Origin: Protopterus annectens
Taxonomy: Eukaryota > Chordata > Ceratodontiformes > Protopteridae
NCBI RefSeq assembly: GCF_019279795.1
Contig: NC_056725.1
Span: forward strand, 1,606,204,793-1,606,268,792
DNA: 64,000 bases
Direction: 5' to 3'
Made by a program: the position numbers and the translations under genes. Below, piece by piece: positions 58,051-64,000 of the stretch (position 1 is the first letter of the stretch; every line of letters begins with the position of its first letter). The notes under the pieces are model-generated. The model had not been told where the DNA came from. It did not search any database and worked only from the letters and a program-made list of their open reading frames with translations.

Positions 58051-59296
58051 TGTGTATAATAATTTCTATGTTTAATTTTCAAGATGTAATACCTAATTTA
58101 TTTATGTAAAGAACTGCACTATTCTGTCTTAAAATATTGAGGCTGGCTGTTTATTGAGGTACTTCAGGGCTCTCTTTTTGGTTAAAAAAAAGACAATGGA
58201 ATTCAGACTGAATTTTGATTTGTGTGGTAAAAATAAATAATTCCTAAAGAGTCCTTTTGAATGGTCACAGTACATTCCATCAATACCTCTCTCTTTCCTT
58301 TCAACCTATTAACATAAGAAATCTGGACAAAGACTAAAATAATTTTAAGTATTGGTCTTGTAAACTTGGAAAGTTGCTAGATTAACAGGGTCAGTGTAAG
58401 CATGAATTTTCTGAAGGATATGAAGTCTGAAACTCAAATGTATATAATTATTTATCAACTTCAGTCATCAGTGATTTGCCAGAAAAAACACATTTTTTTG
58501 AAGAACAGACCAAAAATATGAGGCAAAAATCTGACAATTCTGCAAAAATCTGGATAGTTGAGAGCTATGTCTCTCTGTCTGAAATAAACTGGATGTGCTC
58601 TATGGATAATTAAACACCTCTCAAATAATCACAGACTATTCAAGATTGTTATAGTTTTGAGAAACAAGCAGCCATTACCAATTATGGAAACTTACATATG
58701 GAGTCACCTCAGCTCCCAGGGTGCTCAGGAAATGTGTACTGCAGTGATCAAGAAGCTGTGATGGGTGAATTATTTTTTTTACCAAAATGAATGGCTTCTT
58801 GTTGTTCCAACTCAGAACAGTCTAATTACTGCATGGAAGTATCTTTCCAGTGTCTTCAGGTCTTTGGACATTGGCTAAACTCTCAAAGTCTCAGCTAGAA
58901 TGCTCTCGGCTATTCACATTTATTGTACACACAGTGCTACTGCATAGTATAAAGCCTTTCTTCCATCAGATATGATTTTTCTCATTTAAAAATATTATGA
59001 TTCAGTAAATGAAGGATGATTCAATCCCTGCTTATCAATGCCTTTGGACACTTGTGGCCCCAAAAGCTAGACATTGTGCAAAGGAACTTAAAGTTCAGTA
59101 GTGTCAACTAGCAGATCCTATTTTACCACTGGAAAGGATATCGAAAACTCATAAAATTAATTAATGCAGTGAATGCCTACTCCACGTTTAGTTCTGGACA
59201 GACACTGCTTACTCCAGCACCCCTATAGTGGTCAAAATCACAAATGCCTCTTCCCTAGAGTGGAGGCATATTCAAGAACAGATGGTTAGAGGAGTC
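58051..59296. other. Unassigned sequence
   Basis: Nothing was recognised. Confidence 0.4.
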
Positions 59297-60690
59297 TGAT
59301 TAAATAACTGATAAGCACTCCAGCCAATCAGAATTGATTTAGGTGAAAAAAAGAATGCCTGTTCACGAGCAGACAGTCATTTCTGTTCAAATCACTTGTT
59401 TTTCAAGTATTTGTACTTTGACACATGTATTTTTTAAGGACAGTGGGGCAGTACACCTTTTTTTTATTTTATTTTATTTTATCTATTTTTGTTGAAATAC
59501 TCAGGTCTGAAGTGAGTAAGCATGTTTACGGCATAAATAGATGTTTCAGCTAATCAGAAGTGTTTTAGTGGCATAAAAAACACTCATTAATGAGAAAAAA
59601 CTTATTTCTTTTCAAACAACTTTTTTTTTTTTATTTATTTTGACTATACCTCACATCCTTTTAAGGGCAGTGAGCAATTTTATTGCTTTTATTTTGTTGA
59701 AAAGTAAGTAAGAAAGTGCAGTTAAGTGATTGATAGGCACTTAAGCCAAACAGAAGTGCTTTAGGGTTCTAAAATAACACTCATTTATGATTAGACATTC
59801 ATTTTTGTTCAAATGACTTGGTTTTCATTTATTTTTACTCTGCCTCACTTCCTTTTAATGACACTGGGGCAGTACATCTTTTATTTTATTTATTTTTGTT
59901 GGTAATGCTCATGTTTGAACTGAGGAAGTATATTTAAGTGACTGATAGGCATTTTGGCCAATCAGAAGTGTATAAAGTGTATAAAGGGATGCTCATTCAT
60001 TAATGCATGATTATTTCTGTTCATATAACATACTTTTCATTTATTTGTGTTGTAACTCATGTCCTTTTAAAGATGCTAACGCAGTACAGCTTTTACTTTA
60101 TTTGGTTGAAATACCTATGTCTGAATGTGAGGAAGTGTGTTTAAGTGATTTGCAGGCACATCAACCAAGTAGAAGTGTTTTAACATTAGGTGCCCCTAAG
60201 ATGAAATTGACTCTTTAATGTAAGAGCTCTCAACAGACTCAGGGTGATTCTATGGGAAGACCTCATGGGGTTTTTGTGGCATGTTAACAGAAATAGATTA
60301 CAAGGCTTTTTTTCTGTGCAGATACTGCTGCTACTTGGTTGTCCCCTAGCAAAGGTTTTGAACGTACGTCTAACAGGTATCAATCTTGCACATTAACCTT
60401 CATGCTATCAGGCCAGTGGTAGAAATGTTTAGGGGCATAAAAGAACACCCATTCATGAATGGATTCTCTTTTCTGTTCAAATTGCTTGTTTTTCATCTAT
60501 TTGTACTCTACCTTGTAGCCTTTAAGGACAATGGGGCAAGTACCTCTTTTATTTTCTTTATTATTGTTGAAATATTCATGTTTGAAGTGAGGACGTGTGT
60601 TCAAGTGATTGATTTGCACTTTAGCCAATAAGCAATGCATTAGAGGTATAAAATATGCCCATTCACGAGCGGACAAAAGCAGATGTTGCC
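59297..60690. repeat. Tandem repeat of about 210-bp units
   Basis: About six units begin near 59300, 59530, 59740, 59950, 60150/60400 (this one split by about 200 bp of other sequence) and 60610. A unit contains a CCAAT-like GCCAATCAGAAGTG, about 20 bases later a CATAAAA/TATAAA-like word, CATTCA, TTTCTGTTCAAAT, ATTTGTACTCT, GGGGCAGTACA, and a TTTTATTTTATTT run. Units differ by many substitutions, so the array is old. Confidence 0.85.
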
Positions 60691-61573
60691 ATTACCATGT
60701 AAGTATGCGACATGGGTGATACTGGTTAAACTGTAAGATTATTATTCTTCATATTTAATTATTATTTGCTGTTCTAGGGATTTAAGGAACTGGTTTGCAA
60801 TTATAAGTTAACATCAGAAATAAACCAGTGTTAATACTCTTAAAAGAAGATGAAATAATACTCTGCCTTATCTCTGTAGTATTATTGTGTCAATGTAAAT
60901 AGTGCAGAGCTTTATACTATCTAAGCATTTATTTTAATATTTCAAAATATTGTCATTGTTGAAACAGCATCTTAGTAAAAATTAATATATGCTGGACATG
61001 TTAAATAGCTATTCTCTTGAGAATTTAGTCCAATATAGGTTTTTAGCACAATGTAATACATGTTGTAAAGTCTTTATGGAAATAACTGATAAGGAGACTA
61101 CTGATACATATTACAACTCTATACATTTTGAGCAACTATACAATATTGTTCATTGCAAGATTTCTAAAAATGAATCAGAGTGCTCTTATTCTTGTCAGTG
61201 TCTGTGGAGCAGCATGTCGTGCACTCTCCTTTGGTGTAGACAGTGTACAAAAAAAGATAAGTGGATTACCCTATGCTCAAAATTCCTCTACTTTTGATAG
61301 TTGTACAGGAAGTATTTTATAAAATTATGAATCTAAGGGACATTTTCCAAATGACAATAAATTAATTAAGCTTAAGGGCACACATAATGGCAATTTTATT
61401 CTATCAGACTCAATGTTTAAACCATTACCAGGGATAAAGCTTTGGGATATTCCTCATATGCCAAATCAGCTAGGCAAGAAATTGCCACCTTTAAATATAT
61501 ATTATACAATGACCCCCCCCCATTAATATTCAAAAACATGCATGCTGATTGGTAGCGAGCACATTGTAAATCT

Positions 61574-62105
61574 GAGTTATAGTAATGGAAAAAGGTCTGG
61601 TCGCCCGGACTTTTTCCATTACTATAACTCTTTTTTTACAGCAACGGAGAACACAAGATCTCCATTGCTTCACACTGTCTCGCTATGTTAAACAAGTTTA
61701 ACATAGCGAGACAGCTTTAAAAAAAGCATCGTAGATTCTCCGTTGCTTTTTTTAAAGCTGTCTCACTATGTTAAACTCCTTTAACATAACGAGACAGTTT
61801 GTAAAAAGCATCGGAGATCTTGCTTTCTCCATTGCTTTTGCCCACAGCTCTGATGTACTGCATAGGCATACGCATGCGCAGTACATCAGAACTGCCGCAG
61901 AATACCAGACAGCTGTGGAAGGGCAGCAAGGAGGCATTATACAATGCCATTATTTAAGAAAAATATTTTTTTTTTCTTAAATAATGTCATTGTATAATAG
62001 CAATAACCCACTTTGTTTGGCCACACGGGCTTCGCCCTCGTGATCAAACCACATCAACCGTGGGTAAATCCAGCATTACCTACACCCAGGCGTGGGTTAT
62101 TGCTA
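61574..62105. repeat. Nest of adjoining palindromes
   Basis: Inverted repeats follow one another: 61574-61630 (arms of about 21 bp), about 61641-61836 (an imperfect palindrome of about 195 bp that itself contains a perfect 19+2+19 hairpin at 61675-61714 and perfect 18-bp arms at 61711-61761), 61850-61889 (12-bp arms), 61936-61998 (arms of about 27 bp) and 61998-62105 (14-bp arms TAGCAATAACCCAC/GTGGGTTATTGCTA, flanked by TA). There is no coding potential. It could be several nested MITEs. Confidence 0.8.
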
Positions 62106-62305
62106 TATTAATTAATTGTGGAGTGAATGGCATATTATACACCCCATAAAACACAAGAAAAAAAACCAAGTACTGCATATAATCAAATTGACTGAAACTG
62201 ATAATGCAAGTATACTCTTATGCAAAATCTTGCCATCACCGTCAGTGAATGATTACTGCTTTACGAAAGGATCACACATTAACACATGGCTTAGTTAACT
62301 ATGCA

Positions 62306-62700
62306 GGTCTACTGTATAAATTCGAAAACTGACATCTTCGAAATTAGACAGTAGACCCACACCGCTGCGAAAGTGCACTTAAGCAAAAGTGCACTTCCGC
62401 GAACCGTTCAACGAACCGATAAAAAAAAACAATAAAACAATGTTTTTGCAGGGAGGCAAGCTCACCTGCAACCCCCACACCCCCCCTACTTAAATATACC
62501 AACTCCGAGATCGCACTTACAGTGGGGAAACACGTAAACTCCCTTTCCCCACTGTAGTGTGCTTTGGCACCCGTGTTCCTTAATGGTTCGTTGAACTGTT
62601 CTGCATGGAAGTGCACTTTTGCTTAAGTGCACTTTCGCGAAACCAAAACTCCACTGTTCGTTTTGGAACAAGTGGATTTTCAATGTTTTCCAGTAGACCC
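62306..62700. mobile_element. Foldback MITE with 9-bp target duplication
   Basis: It begins GGTCTACTG and ends CAGTAGACCC. AACTATGCA occurs directly on both sides (62297-62305 and 62701-62709). Internal long arms (GTGCACTTAAGCAAAAGTGC and its inverse near 62.62 kb) form a foldback. The core TATACCAACTCCGAGATCGC is shared with the MITE at 40410. A second small palindrome (GGTCTACTGT...ACAGTAGACC) occupies the left end. It sits inside LINE sequence. Confidence 0.88.
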
Positions 62701-63266
62701 AACTATGCACATAATACTATGTGCATCATATTCTTTACAATTACTAACTGGTGAGGAATTTAACAATGATTACAGAATGTTTGGCAAAGAGGAATTCCAC
62801 CAAAGTTCAAATAGTAAATCAAAGGGCAAAATTAGACATTTTGTAGAAATAAATAAAACAAAATGTATTAATGATGGACTTAATATTTCTTTGAGGTATA
62901 TTTTTGTAATGCAAGAAATCTTGCAAACAAAGCCTATGAATTAATAAGCATATTAAATCTAGAAAAAAAATTCTGTTGTTGCAATTGCTGAGGCTTGGTA
63001 TAGCATGGATTACTGTTCCCAGGCTATATAAAATGCAAATGCCTCAAACAGAGGAGGAGGAGTTTTCCTTCTTGATGATAATGCTGGGGCTTCTCTCTTA
63101 ATATCAAAGGACATTATAAATGACACCTTGGTTGTATATTTGAAAAGTAATATAGATAAGGAAGATATCTGGTTTATAGTCTCCTACAGGAAACTATCAC
63201 TAGAGAAGATATCTGATAAGAATTATTTATAATGCTTAAATAAATAAATATTTAGACTGTAAAAAT

Positions 63267-63449
63267 ATGATGCATATTGGTGATCTGAACAACCCAAAGA
63301 TAGACTGGGTTAACTATGCTAGTACACTAGCTTCTGATTTTAAATTTTTAGCTATTATCTTGAGGGATGTTTTGTTACAGTTAACAAGAACACCAACAAC
63401 AGATAGCAATATTCTGGATATACTTATTACTGTCAAGAAAAAAAGTTGA
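63267..63449 (+). pseudogene. CR1-like endonuclease fragment (GDLN strand)
   Basis: This 60-codon piece has HIGDLNNPKIDWVNYASTLA (the GDFN-type metal-site strand), then LLQLTRTPTTDSNILDILI, as in CR1-type endonucleases. The SDH motif is lost at the truncation. Confidence 0.75.
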
Positions 63450-63461
63450 TGTTTAAATAGC

Positions 63462-64000
63462 TATTTATTTTTTATTTTATTTTATTTTATATTTGTTGAC
63501 CGGGATTGTCCGACTGAGCTGAAAAGCCCTTTTTCAGCGGAGGCCTGGGGAGAAAAGCTCCAACATATTATACAATTTTCATTATAAATTAGCATTAAAC
63601 AGCAATGTTACAGGATTATTACAAGGCATTAAGTAGTAATACAATGTTATAGAGTGTCACTAATCAGGAGTATAGCGTAACTATTTCAAGATGTATAAAA
63701 AGAAATATGTCATTAATATGAGTATAGTTTTTGGGGTAAGTGGTTACAAAAACCCAGTTTTATCATGATGTATTTGCATGAAGGCAAGACAATTACAATA
63801 GAATGTTTCTCTGAGGCAATTTGCTTAATAGATTTTAAAAGACAGTAGAAAGAGTAGCCAAGGAAGATTAGAGAGAGCTAGTGAGAAGAGTGAGTTAAGA
63901 GCAGAAAGTAGATTAAGGTATGAGAAGTAGGGGATGTTTAAGGAAGGAGAGTGCAGTGGCAGGACCAGTGACTTTTAAAGTGCTCTTTGGTGGCAGTCTT
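63462..64000 (-). mobile_element. L2-like LINE 3' end (runs off the window)
   Basis: A TTTTA-rich run (the tail, at about 63462-63490) is followed by the reverse of the 39.1-kb tail block. The purine-rich 3' UTR resembles 6.2-6.4 kb. At the window end the minus strand reads KTATKEHFKSH, similar to L2 C-termini. It abuts the truncated LINE at 63450. Confidence 0.6.

Larger units (their letters stand above)
60960..63450 (+). mobile_element. CR1-like LINE, 5' part, interrupted twice
   Basis: The plus strand shows possible ORF1 text at 60.99-61.5 kb, then ORF2 endonuclease: LRYIFVNARNLANKAYELI and SVVAIAEAW near 62.9-63.0 kb, NRGGGVFLLDDN near 63.05 kb, and HIGDLNNPKIDW near 63.28 kb. A palindrome nest (61574-62105) and a MITE (62306-62700) lie inside. 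RT is absent; the sequence stops at about 63450 against an L2 3' tail. The ORF1 assignment is weak. Confidence 0.65.

Overview
This window looks like nuclear DNA from a vertebrate with a large, repeat-rich genome. The mixture of CR1, L2, RTE and Tx1/L1-like LINEs, Penelope-like elements, several tRNA-headed SINEs and a gamma/epsilon-type endogenous retrovirus points to a non-mammalian vertebrate such as an amphibian, lungfish or early-branching fish. The species cannot be told from the sequence. I found no convincing host protein gene, rRNA or functional tRNA gene. Almost every supportable coding signal belongs to a decayed mobile element.

Layout. 1-2.85 kb is mostly unassigned, with a TA/GA microsatellite and an 85-bp palindrome made of two hammerhead-ribozyme-like motifs. 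2.85-5.7 kb is a reverse-strand CR1-like LINE. 5.7-18.5 kb is a reverse-strand L2-like LINE split by an 8.9-kb reverse-strand endogenous retrovirus (7311-16256) with two LTRs, gag, pro, pol and env. 19.3-21 kb holds two Penelope-like remnants in tandem. 22.6-25.8 kb joins a Tx1-like LINE 5' part, a SINE head and a second CR1 copy. 27.1-27.9 kb has hairpin DNA next to a Penelope GIY-YIG domain. 28.4-32.7 kb holds SINEs, microsatellites and an RTE LINE carrying a nested SINE. 32.7-39.1 kb shows no recognisable gene or element. 40.4-46 kb is a nest: a reverse Tx1-like LINE broken by a forward CR1 copy and by a foldback element. 46.4-48.8 kb holds SINEs and an L2 fragment. 51.65-55.35 kb is a minisatellite with 61/68-bp monomers and a higher-order pattern. 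55.7-56.0 kb is a cluster of CA arrays. 57.1-58.05 kb is an L2 fragment. 59.3-60.7 kb is a roughly 210-bp tandem repeat. 60.96-63.45 kb is a LINE 5' part broken by a palindrome nest and a foldback MITE. The window ends in another L2 3' end.

The most notable observation is the retrovirus integration site. The provirus is flanked by a 340-bp direct repeat of L2 sequence instead of a 4-6 bp target duplication. Its 5' LTR lacks about 18 bp at the outer end and joins the host through a 3-nt microhomology, while the 3' LTR end is exact. The two LTRs and the two 340-bp repeats have diverged by nearly the same amount (about 3.4% and 3.3% by my hand alignment), which suggests the repeat arose when the virus integrated. 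Other points are the palindromic hammerhead-like motifs, a foldback MITE family with GGTCTA/TAGACCC ends and 9-bp target duplications, and the palindrome nest at 61.57-62.1 kb.
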